From a bacterium (GTDB lineage Bacteria > Actinomycetota > Acidimicrobiia > Spongiisociales > UBA5794): a stretch of DNA of 64,000 nt. Shown one piece after another: positions 17,101 through 23,957 of the stretch. The stretch spans positions 1 through 64,000 of the forward strand of contig JAAETI010000145.1 of NCBI GenBank assembly GCA_024228555.1. The letters run 5' to 3'. The position numbers were made by a program, and so were the translations under genes. The notes under the pieces were generated by a model. That model ran no database searches. It was not told where the DNA came from and saw only the letters and a list, made by a program, of their open reading frames with translations. Numbering within the stretch: position 1 is the stretch's first letter; each line of letters opens with the position of its first letter.

Positions 17101-18719
17101 ACCCGACTGACCGGGTAAGCGACGGATCCATCAGCGAGTCTCATTTCGCGTCCCGAGCCCGGCTCTTGTGGCGTCATGCCACAGGCCTTCGCAAGGTCGA
17201 TGCCGTCGCGAGCAGAAATCTGGACGCGGTAGTGGGGTGTCGTTCCACCGGGACGTGTGTCTCCACCTGTGATGGAGGGCGCATAGCCCAGTGACCGTGC
17301 CAGACGCCAGACACCTTCAGCGAGTTCGCGGTTTGAGTGGTCGAAGTTGAGACCTACGTAGTTCTTGACGCGATGGATGCAGCCGTCGGCGGCATAGAGA
17401 CCGACCAGCAGCTGGATGCGGTGTTCTCTGGGTAGATCGAAGACGAACCGTGGGATCGACTTGCCGCTGAATCCCTCACCGAACGTTGTCGAGAACCATT
17501 GACCAATTGGGCGCCTGGTGTATTGCAGGTGGGCGGTCTGTTGGCCTTTGGCAAACTCTACGTTGGCGGTGACTCCGAACATCTCTTCCATCAGGTGTGC
17601 GGTGTCGGCAATGCCCTCGGTGTCTTCGGCGTTGAAGACATACCCTATTCCAGATGTGGTCCCGTCTCGGGACTCATGAAGCACGCTTCCGTCACCCAGC
17701 CAACGACCGAGCAGCCTCATCGAGGCCGGATTGGCTAGGTCGAGATAGCGCTTCATCGCCGGCCGATGAGGCGCGTTGCGTGTTGTGATTGTGTTCTGGT
17801 CAACCTGGTAGTTGTCCGTTAGGCCGGCAGCAAGATCGATTGGCTCAGGGACAACGTCGTTGCTGCGAGCTCCGCCTACGACTACATAGTCACCCTTACT
17901 TAGGTCACCGGCATTGATCCATGCTGGCTCCGCATCACCTTTGCGAACGGCAAGGATTGGGTGGTTTGCAGTCGCGACAAGATCGGTTGCGGTGAGCTTG
18001 GTGATTCGCATCCGCACCAGATCTTCCTCGACCTGACGCTGCATGGTGTCGGTAACCGATCGGTAGCGACCCTCATGTGTCAAAACGATGTCGCCCGGCT
18101 CAATCTTCTCGATTGGCTTGAAACCGTCGCGAAGCGAGATTCGGGTGCCTTCCGGAAAACACGCATGCGGAGCGGGTCGGCTGTAGGCGTCCTTCGACGG
18201 TGTGACTTCTTCGGTCTCGGGGTCGACAAACCAGAAGCCCTGCTCGGTGCCGGTGATGCCGTACTGGTGGTTGAGTCCGGTGTTGAACCACTGCGGTGAG
18301 TTGGGTGCCGCCATCTGGTGCAGCAGCATGTAGGCAAGTTCGTCCTCAAAGGCTGCGGCGTCCTGTTCGGATGCGAAGTAGCCGTTGTTCTCGCCCCACC
18401 AGCGCCATGTTGAGGCCAGACGCTGGATGACCTGGCGAGCCGATGTCTCGGCACCAGTGACCGGAATGCCCTCTGCGTCCAGCACCGCATTGCCATCTTC
18501 GTCGCGCTGGGGGACCCCAGCCTTGCGGAAATACTTTGAGACCATGATGTCGGAAGCGACTTGTGACCACTGCGCCGGTATCTCGGCTCCCAGCATCTCA
18601 AAAACGACCGATCCATCAGGGTTGGTGATCCGGGAGTCCCTACTACTCCACTCCACCGATGCGTAGACGTCTTGACCTTCGGTTGTAAACCTCCGGTCGA
18701 TGGTCAATCCCTGGCCCAT
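14115..18719 (-). CDS. nrdJ: Coenzyme-B12-dependent ribonucleotide reductase with intein
   Basis: The precursor is 1534 aa; removing a 383-aa intein leaves 1151 aa, typical of long class II reductases. The enzyme reduces ribonucleotides using adenosylcobalamin and works with or without oxygen. Visible blocks are N-S-P-Q-W-F-N-T-G, C-F-I-N-S-V-D-D-D, N-P-C-S-E-Y and A-C-N-L-A-S-L-N-L, a TSCPD-type domain near residues 1290-1400, and a C-terminal cysteine-rich tail (C-E-T-C ... C-L-G-C) that probably re-reduces the active site or binds zinc. ATG 18719 has AAGGGTGA upstream; an earlier in-frame ATG would swallow the promoter. DnaA-box and NrdR-box matches lie upstream. Confidence 0.95.
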   Translation of the reverse strand: MGQGLTIDRRFTTEGQDVYASVEWSSRDSRITNPDGSVVFEMLGAEIPAQWSQVASDIMVSKYFRKAGVPQRDEDGNAVLDAEGIPVTGAETSARQVIQRLASTWRWWGENNGYFASEQDAAAFEDELAYMLLHQMAAPNSPQWFNTGLNHQYGITGTEQGFWFVDPETEEVTPSKDAYSRPAPHACFPEGTRISLRDGFKPIEKIEPGDIVLTHEGRYRSVTDTMQRQVEEDLVRMRITKLTATDLVATANHPILAVRKGDAEPAWINAGDLSKGDYVVVGGARSNDVVPEPIDLAAGLTDNYQVDQNTITTRNAPHRPAMKRYLDLANPASMRLLGRWLGDGSVLHESRDGTTSGIGYVFNAEDTEGIADTAHLMEEMFGVTANVEFAKGQQTAHLQYTRRPIGQWFSTTFGEGFSGKSIPRFVFDLPREHRIQLLVGLYAADGCIHRVKNYVGLNFDHSNRELAEGVWRLARSLGYAPSITGGDTRPGGTTPHYRVQISARDGIDLAKACGMTPQEPGSGREMRLADGSVAYPVSRVTRQSFFGTVYNFQVAEDESYVADGVVVHNCFINSVDDDLVNEGGIMDLWVREARLFKMGAGSGANFSNIRAEGEQLSGGGKSSGLMSFLKVGDRAAGAIKSGGTTRRAAKMVIVDIDHPDVETFIKWKAEEEKKVRALVASGFSADFNGEAYATVSGQNSNNSVRLSNDFLRAVMRNEDWDLLARTDGSVMQTVKARDLWTQIADAAWQSADPGLQFHGTINEWHTSPAEGEIRASNPCSEYMFLDNTACNLASLNLGKFYDDRTGGFDIASYQHAARLWTIVLEISVTMAQFPSKEIAEGSYDYRTLGLGYANLGSLLMRMGIPYDSDHGRSIAGALTAILTGHAYATSAEMAGVLGPFPKYDLNRDSMLRVIRNHRRAAYNKDAGDYESVSHFVMGIDSGLTPLDMLEAARTAWDTALTRGEQHGFRNAQVSVLAPTGTIGLLMDCDTTGVEPDFSLVKFKKLAGGGYFKIANQSIAPALTRLGYSDNTVQRIIEYVVGTNSLARSPHINMATLIAKGFTAEDLDKIEAILPGVFEVGFAFNQWTLGEDVMQRLGFTPEQYNAPEFLMLKALGFSDSEIQEANDYVCGRQTIEGAPHLRDEHLPVFDTANRNGRLGTRFIHHDGHIKMMAAAQPFISGAISKTINMPNEVTREDIAESYKTSWELGLKAMAIYRDGSKASQPLSSQSDDGYADDEPAELEDALVEEIELVSHGRVPWHDTIKPGVSPAMAYADMKRPRFLLPARRAGYTHEARVGGHKVFLRTGEYEDGSLGELFIDLAKEGATLRGILSCFAIAVSKGLQYGVPLEEYVDTFTFQTFEPRGMVEGHPNIKMANSLIDYVFRALGVEYLERDELAQVPPDRRSELPEPPKGLAIDAGIQLDLRDAAAETAVDATVEAAEFADAEVVTPDAPVVATSQDDYRNSGAMTLTSNPGSSNGGVATATAAEVQQQAMQASMADKMGDAPICETCGAITVRNGSCYVCLGCGGTTGCS
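17013..18161 (-). mobile_element. Intein with LAGLIDADG homing-endonuclease motifs inside NrdJ
   Basis: In-frame intein of 383 aa (precursor residues 187-569). It begins with C1 in H-A/C-F-P-E-G-T and ends V-V-V-H-N before the +1 Cys of C-F-I-N-S. Block B is A-T-A-N-H-P, and blocks F/G are F-F-G-T-V-Y-N-F-Q-V and the C-terminal H-N. Two dodecapeptide-like motifs, L-L-G-R-W-L-G-D-G and L-L-V-G-L-Y-A-A-D-G, mark a LAGLIDADG endonuclease and keep the acidic D, so homing activity is possible. The insertion is at the cysteine before the conserved F-I-x-S-V-D-D motif. Confidence 0.95.
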
Positions 18720-18756
18720 GCTGTCACCCTTCCCGTCACGTCCCCAAGACGTGCAT

Positions 18757-18777
18757 TTATCCACATTTTTGTCCACA
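18757..18777. promoter_or_regulatory. Two perfect DnaA boxes upstream of nrdJ
   Basis: TTATCCACA (18757-18765) matches the E. coli consensus exactly and TTGTCCACA (18769-18777) matches the actinobacterial consensus exactly. They run in the same direction, 12 bases start to start, about 40-60 bp upstream of the nrdJ ATG. Confidence 0.7.
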
Positions 18778-18778
18778 C

Positions 18779-18827
18779 CCACTACATCTTGTGGGTGATG
18801 TCGTCGTGCGAACCCCATATGTTGCGC
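18779..18827. promoter_or_regulatory. Tandem candidate NrdR boxes upstream of nrdJ
   Basis: CCACTACATCTTGTGG (18779-18794) and ACCCCATATGTTGCGC (18812-18827) match 13 and about 11 of the 16 positions of the NrdR consensus. They start 33 bp apart, close to three helical turns, which is the usual NrdR pairing. NrdR represses ribonucleotide reductase genes when dATP is high. No nrdR gene is in the window. Confidence 0.55.
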
Positions 18828-19030
18828 ACGGGTTGTCAATAATACTTACACGGGTGTAACTACGCAAGAGTCATTTGCGACGCGTATTCACGACCGGCGT
18901 GTTGGGGGAAGAGGTTCTATTTCTACAGGGTTTTTGGCGCAAAGGGCAACCCCAGACGGTCCATTTGTTTCGCGAAACAGACCCGTTTTTCGCGCTGGCG
19001 CGATGTTCCAGGTCGAATCCGGCGGTGCTA
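18828..19030. other. Intergenic region between nrdJ control sites and mca
   Basis: No gene is supported here. It contains TTACAC-GG-GTGTAA (18846-18859) and the 14-bp palindrome TGTTTCGCGAAACA (18966-18979). The latter resembles a ParB parS site with two central bases missing. Confidence 0.4.
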
Positions 19031-19876
19031 TTAGCGCAGACCGGCGAACAGGTCGTCTTCGGTTGACGTGCATGCCACCGATGAGGCAATACGGGCGAAG
19101 GCTTCCAGACCAAGCACCTCGGCCTGCACCGAGTCGGGGACGTTGAGCAAGAACCAGTCCTCGGGGATCTGGGTGCGATGTGCCTTCCAAGCAGCTTCCT
19201 TCTGCTTCCAGCGGTCCGATACGTCGATCCACGCCGTCACCTGCTCGTCGGGGAAGCCGGCGGCTGCCATACGTTCATGCGTCGACTTGTCGATCGTGCC
19301 CTGCTCGAGCTGGGCATCGGCGAACGCACGCACCCGGGACCGTGGCCATGCGGTCCAGTAGAGCTTGGCGGGAGCCCACTCGACTTCACCATCTTCGAGC
19401 GGGTAGCGGCCTAGGTCACGAGCGGCGTAGAAAGCGGCAAGACCAACCCGATGCACCTGGATGTGATCAGGGTGTCCGTATCCACCAAATGGGTCATAGA
19501 TCGTCATGACCTCGGGTTGATAGTGCCTGATCAGTTTCACCATCTTCCCAACTGCTTCGTCAAAGTCTGCCGCCCAAAAACAGTCCGGGTGTTTGTTGGC
19601 GGGATCTCCCATCATCCCCGAGTCGCGATACCCGAGGAATTCGTGCCTGGGGACTCCGAGGATTTCGAGCGCATCGGCGATCTCTTGCGCTCTTACCTCA
19701 GGAAGACGCTGTTTGATCTCGTCGGCGTTGTCGTAGTTGTGGACCTCACCCTCAGCCCCGTCGGTCGCGGTGACGACCACAACTTGTTCACCGGCGGCTG
19801 CGTATTTGGCGAGTGTCCCTCCTGTGGAGGTCACTTCGTCATCGGGGTGGGCGTGAAAGGCAAGTAATCCAGGCAT
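19031..19876 (-). CDS. mca: Mycothiol S-conjugate amidase / MshB-type deacetylase
   Basis: A 281-aa PIG-L/LmbE-family zinc deacetylase. The metal motif A-H-P-D-D-E is near residue 9, with G-Y-R-D-S-G-M-M-G and G-H-P-D-H supplying further ligand and substrate contacts. Mca splits mycothiol-toxin conjugates; MshB deacetylates GlcNAc-Ins in mycothiol synthesis. Length and the Y-R-D-S-G-M motif favour Mca, but the two enzymes overlap in activity. An mshA-like gene at 32865-34085 supports mycothiol chemistry in this organism. It lies 39 bp downstream of pgsC on the same strand. Confidence 0.85.
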   Translation of the reverse strand: MPGLLAFHAHPDDEVTSTGGTLAKYAAAGEQVVVVTATDGAEGEVHNYDNADEIKQRLPEVRAQEIADALEILGVPRHEFLGYRDSGMMGDPANKHPDCFWAADFDEAVGKMVKLIRHYQPEVMTIYDPFGGYGHPDHIQVHRVGLAAFYAARDLGRYPLEDGEVEWAPAKLYWTAWPRSRVRAFADAQLEQGTIDKSTHERMAAAGFPDEQVTAWIDVSDRWKQKEAAWKAHRTQIPEDWFLLNVPDSVQAEVLGLEAFARIASSVACTSTEDDLFAGLR

Positions 19877-19915
19877 GAGCCAGGAGACTAATGGCTGCGA
19901 CCCGGCGTGATGCCG

Positions 19916-21070
19916 CTAGCCGCGTGCGGGAGCGGGCGAGAGGAAGCGGCCGAGCGTGCCGGCCCAAACCCATTTGCCCAGCAGCACGAATTGGTTTCCG
20001 AAGATGACCAATCCGCTGATCACCGCCACCGCGATGGACATCTGCAGCGGCACCCAGCCGCCGTAGTAGCCGGTGACCGCGGTGGCGACCAGCCACGTTG
20101 TCGTCAGCACAAACGCAACCGAGTACACAAGGCCCGAGAACACCAACAGAGGTGAGGAACGCTCCAAGTCGTTGGCGATCAGACCGGGGACAAACAAGGG
20201 GGTCAGAGCCACGGTCGCCATCGACTCATACGCGGTGATGCTCACGTCGAACACGGCAATCGACAACCACACCCCGGCCCACGAGATGACGCTGGCGCTG
20301 ACCATCATCAAGGCGAACTTGCGCCGGCCGAACACGATCATCGTCTTCATGAAAACTCGGGTCACCAAGATCCACGCCCCAAAGCCGATTGCGCCCAGGA
20401 AGATCAAGTTGAGAGGACTTGTGGTCAGCATCGCAAGATATGCCGCCCCTACGTACCCGGCGGAGCGGAAGCCGTAGTTGTACTGGAGTGCCCAAGCGGC
20501 CGCAGCCGACATCAGGACCGTCATCGGGATCCACTCGGGTGGGAACGCCAGTACGCCAAAGCCACCCAGATGGCCTCCCGCCTGCGCATCAGGGAAGAAC
20601 ATGATCGCCAGGGTCATGGGCACGGCTACCAGTGCCGAGGCCATACCGACGGCCTTCATGGTCGGCTTGATGCCTTGACGGCCGAAGTCGTGTGCGATCA
20701 AGGCTGGGACCAGGTAGCCAACCCCGACCAGCAACGGGATGTTCGACTCCCATAGATAGGACGTCGAAGGGCTGAGCTTGAGCAAGACCACTTGGACCGA
20801 AGCCGAGATGATCATGATCGTCGAGAATTTGTTGCGCCCATCAAGCAGAAGCCGCTTTGTCAGGACGTGGTTGACCATCCAATACGAGAAGAGGGCGTTG
20901 GCAAGAGTGATCAACAGAATCAGCGGCTGCAGAACGAACACCGCGACGTAGCCGGGAACAACGATGCTGCCGGAGGTGATGTGGAAGCGCTCGTAGATGA
21001 GAACCGAAGCCAAGACGCCGACGATGAAGGCAAAGCGGACGGTGTTGATGTCAAACAGATAGTCGTGCAT
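19916..21070 (-). CDS. pgsC: Duplicated PgsC/CapC poly-gamma-glutamate membrane protein
   Basis: 384 aa, against about 150 for ordinary PgsC. Two PgsC-like halves are visible. The first has I-Y-E-R ... V-V-P-G-Y-V-A-V and Y-L-V-P-A-L-I-A-H-D-F-G-R-Q-G. The second has G-R-R-K-F-A-L-M-M and F-V-P-G-L-I-A-N-D-L-E-R. About ten membrane helices are predicted. PgsC works with the PgsB ligase at the membrane to make or export poly-gamma-glutamate. Its start overlaps the pgsB stop (TAATG). A PgsA/CapA homologue is not seen here. The internal duplication may replace a PgsC dimer. Confidence 0.88.
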   Translation of the reverse strand: MHDYLFDINTVRFAFIVGVLASVLIYERFHITSGSIVVPGYVAVFVLQPLILLITLANALFSYWMVNHVLTKRLLLDGRNKFSTIMIISASVQVVLLKLSPSTSYLWESNIPLLVGVGYLVPALIAHDFGRQGIKPTMKAVGMASALVAVPMTLAIMFFPDAQAGGHLGGFGVLAFPPEWIPMTVLMSAAAAWALQYNYGFRSAGYVGAAYLAMLTTSPLNLIFLGAIGFGAWILVTRVFMKTMIVFGRRKFALMMVSASVISWAGVWLSIAVFDVSITAYESMATVALTPLFVPGLIANDLERSSPLLVFSGLVYSVAFVLTTTWLVATAVTGYYGGWVPLQMSIAVAVISGLVIFGNQFVLLGKWVWAGTLGRFLSPAPARG

Positions 21071-22317
21071 TAGGCGACCGCGACTAGGTGGTTCTTCCCC
21101 CGCGGTTTGCCTCTGTTGGCTTCGTCCTCGAAGTATTCCAGCATCATCTCAGCCTGATGAGTGTGGATGTTGACGAACCCGACCAGCAACACATCGTCGG
21201 TTGGCATCTTGGCGACAGCCTCTTCGATGATGGTTTCGATTGCTGGATTGCGTTGCTCGCCCAGGTTGATCAGGTGCTCCTTGGGGAAGCCGTTGTTGAT
21301 CACAATGTTGGAGACCAGGTCTTCGTAGGCGCCAAAGGTCACCAACCGATCGAAGGCCAAGTCATTGACGGCGATGTCCGCAAATTGGATGGCGCGACGT
21401 TGCCTGTCGGTGCGGTTGTTGAGGATGCCGACACTTGTGGTGTTCTCACCGATATAGGGGCGCAACTTCTCGGTGGCAGCCACCATCGACTCGCGATCGT
21501 TGACTGCAAAGAGGTTGGCCCAGGTGAGGTTCTTGCCGCCAATCTTGTAGCGCTCGATGCGGAGGACGCCAGGATCTGCAGGGGCTCTCACCATTCCCGC
21601 CATCGCTATGTGCCGGGGAATGTTGAGCAGCTCGGCGATAGCCAGCACGATCGCGATGTTCTCCTCGAACGAGATGAAATCGAAAGCCGCCACTTCCTCG
21701 GGACGAACCTGGGTTGGGTCGGCGACGATGAGGCTGGTGCCACGCTTGCGGGCTTCGCTGAACATGATGTCGAGCAGCTCTGGATTCTGTTCGGCGGTAA
21801 CCAGGATGCCGTTCTTGGGGCAGCTCGACATCAGAGACATTGCGATTTCGGGGAGCGTTTCGCCCATCACGTCCTGATGATCCTCGCGAACGTTGGTGAT
21901 CACACCGATGGTTGACTTGATGATGCGTTCCTCGCTGACCTTCTGATAGCGGGGATTGATCGCCATGCATTCCATGACGATGGCGTCGACAAATGGGGTA
22001 ACCCAGTCCCGGACTACGTTGATCTGCTCGAGAATCGTTGGTGATCCGGTGCGGTGCAGCGGATGGTCCTCGCCGTCTGGCTTGATCACTGCGGCGAAGC
22101 TGCCTGTCGATTTGCCGACCGTTACGAGATCGGCCTCGCGCAGCATGCCTGCGATGAGACGGGCGACGGTCGACTTTCCCCTAATCCCGTTCACGTGGAT
22201 GCGGTGGGGGACCATGGCAAGACGTTTTGCGTGCCCTCGAGATTCGCCAAACCATCGCAGCAACATCGCAAGTGATGCGATAACCGCGATCGTGAAGAAG
22301 ACGAGTTGTGACGCCAT
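21070..22317 (-). CDS. pgsB: PgsB/CapB poly-gamma-glutamate synthase ligase
   Basis: 415 aa, the usual CapB size. An N-terminal membrane helix is followed by a Mur-ligase-like ATP site, H-V-N-G-I-R-G-K-S-T, then E-C-M-A-I-N-P-R-Y-Q and T-N-V-R-E-D-H-Q-D, both typical of PgsB. The enzyme joins glutamates through their gamma-carboxyl groups via an acyl phosphate. AAGGAGG stands upstream of the ATG. It is translationally coupled to a doubled pgsC. The product could be a capsule or released polymer; substrates other than glutamate are possible. Confidence 0.9.
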   Translation of the reverse strand: MASQLVFFTIAVIASLAMLLRWFGESRGHAKRLAMVPHRIHVNGIRGKSTVARLIAGMLREADLVTVGKSTGSFAAVIKPDGEDHPLHRTGSPTILEQINVVRDWVTPFVDAIVMECMAINPRYQKVSEERIIKSTIGVITNVREDHQDVMGETLPEIAMSLMSSCPKNGILVTAEQNPELLDIMFSEARKRGTSLIVADPTQVRPEEVAAFDFISFEENIAIVLAIAELLNIPRHIAMAGMVRAPADPGVLRIERYKIGGKNLTWANLFAVNDRESMVAATEKLRPYIGENTTSVGILNNRTDRQRRAIQFADIAVNDLAFDRLVTFGAYEDLVSNIVINNGFPKEHLINLGEQRNPAIETIIEEAVAKMPTDDVLLVGFVNIHTHQAEMMLEYFEDEANRGKPRGKNHLVAVA

Positions 22318-22422
22318 TCTGCGGAACCTCCTTCCCGGAATATCGGTCAGGAGGGCCCAAAACCTTTATGAGTCTCTCAACCTATCTTGCAGCTGACAGG
22401 TTGTGGAAAACCCGTGTAGCGC

Positions 22423-23850
22423 TCAGGTCTCCGGCTGTTCGGAGGCGCGCTGACTCAAGATCGACCGGACCTCCATGATGTCGTCGGGCGAGGTTTGCGC
22501 AGCCCTGTAGTAGCAGTAGCCGGTTGGAAGAAAGAAGATCTGGAAGAACGAAAGTCCGACTGCCCAGTTGAGCGGTGGCGGCAGGGCCGTCTCGAAGGCG
22601 CCGGCGACAGCGCCGGTAAGACCGTTACCTGCTGAGCGGCCAACACCGTTGGCGAAGTTGGCGATGCCGAACACTGTGCCGCGATGCTCGGGCAGATTCA
22701 CATCAGATATCAGTGCGAACCAGTTCGGCGAGTCGGCGCCGGTCAGGGCGACTGCGAATGCGGACGTTATGAACGTCGCCGCCACCCACGGATTGGTGAG
22801 AGTGTTCCGCAACACCTCACCCAGCAGCGTTGCGGTCCCGGCACCGTTGGTCACCTCGAGGCTATCGAGCGGGATGAAGAAGAAAAGCAGGAAGAAAGGA
22901 ATGGCACCCAGAATCCCGATCGACGAAACGATCGCACGCCCGCGCAGAGTCTTGCGCTGGACGCGGTCTCCGATGTGGCCGGCCAGGATCGAGAAGATTC
23001 CGCCAATTTGGAAGATGGCGCCGAGGATGCCGCCGACTTTGGTCGCTGTCGATAGGTCGTAGCCGGCCGCCATCACCTTCTCCTGATAGAGCAGGGGCAC
23101 CCAGATCAGTGATCCGTATGCGACTTGGGCGCTCAAGCCCTGCAAGATCAGCCAAACGTTGGTGCGACGCTTCGACAGGGTCTTGAGTTGCTCCGGGTCG
23201 ATCTTGTAGTCGTACTCGGCGCCACTTTCGTGGAGCTCGGCCAGTGCCGGTTCGCGCAGACCCCGCGGTGGATTGAAGGTCAGCAGGTACAAGAGGGACA
23301 CCGCCAGGCCAAGGATGGCGATCACCTGCAGAGCCTTGGAGAAGTCATCGGAACCCAACTGGCTGGCCAGCAGACCTCCGAGAATGCCGCCGATACCCTG
23401 AGACAGCCCCCAGAAGCTCATCGCCAGGCCTCGCCTCTTCGGAGAAACGAAGTCGCTGATGACAGAGAATCCAACCGATGCGATAACACCGAGACCGATC
23501 GCCGTGACCACCTGCCAGGCGAAGAGCTGCCAATAGACGACGGCGGTCGAGGAGAGACCGGACCCTGCCGCCCAAATGATCGTTCCCCAGAACAGGAGCC
23601 GCTTGCGGTCCGATCGGTCTCCCCAATAGCCCCAGCCAACTGCGCTGAGCGCTGTGATGAAGATGACGGTTGCCGTGAGAAAGCCGATGGCCGTCTTGGA
23701 GGTATCGAGAGCCTCTGCGACGGGTAGGACCATCGAGGGGATAGTGGCTAGCGCCGCATTGTCGAGAGATGCCAGCGTGACAAACACGACGATGGTGAAG
23801 ATGATGTGGCCGCGCCCGCCCCACCAGCTTGGTTTCATTCTCTCTCGCAT
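22423..23850 (-). CDS. MFS transporter, spinster-like
   Basis: About 475 aa with 12 predicted membrane helices. MFS loop motif A reads G-Y-W-G-D-R-S-D-R-K-R, with a second-half copy at G-H-I-G-D-R-V-Q-R-K. The order resembles the spinster/hexuronate branch. The large central loop and C-terminal tail are charged and cytoplasmic. Substrate unknown. GTG 23856, ATG 23850 and ATG 23838 are all possible starts and none has a strong ribosome site, so the N-terminus is uncertain by a few residues. It is preceded by a beta-propeller gene with a hairpin between. Confidence 0.8.
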   Translation of the reverse strand: MRERMKPSWWGGRGHIIFTIVVFVTLASLDNAALATIPSMVLPVAEALDTSKTAIGFLTATVIFITALSAVGWGYWGDRSDRKRLLFWGTIIWAAGSGLSSTAVVYWQLFAWQVVTAIGLGVIASVGFSVISDFVSPKRRGLAMSFWGLSQGIGGILGGLLASQLGSDDFSKALQVIAILGLAVSLLYLLTFNPPRGLREPALAELHESGAEYDYKIDPEQLKTLSKRRTNVWLILQGLSAQVAYGSLIWVPLLYQEKVMAAGYDLSTATKVGGILGAIFQIGGIFSILAGHIGDRVQRKTLRGRAIVSSIGILGAIPFFLLFFFIPLDSLEVTNGAGTATLLGEVLRNTLTNPWVAATFITSAFAVALTGADSPNWFALISDVNLPEHRGTVFGIANFANGVGRSAGNGLTGAVAGAFETALPPPLNWAVGLSFFQIFFLPTGYCYYRAAQTSPDDIMEVRSILSQRASEQPET

Positions 23851-23909
23851 CGCCACATTCTGGCTGTGCTCTGCTCAGCTTGCGAGCCTCACAGAACTCG
23901 GGCGTTGAG

Positions 23910-23935
23910 AGGGGCCCCTCCGCCGAGGGGCCCCT
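23910..23935 (-). terminator. Hairpin downstream of the beta-propeller gene
   Basis: Two AGGGGCCCCT arms (23910-23919 and 23926-23935), six bases apart, pair perfectly. A clear T-run is missing. Confidence 0.6.
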
Positions 23936-23957
23936 TCGCTCGCTCGACTCGTGACGG

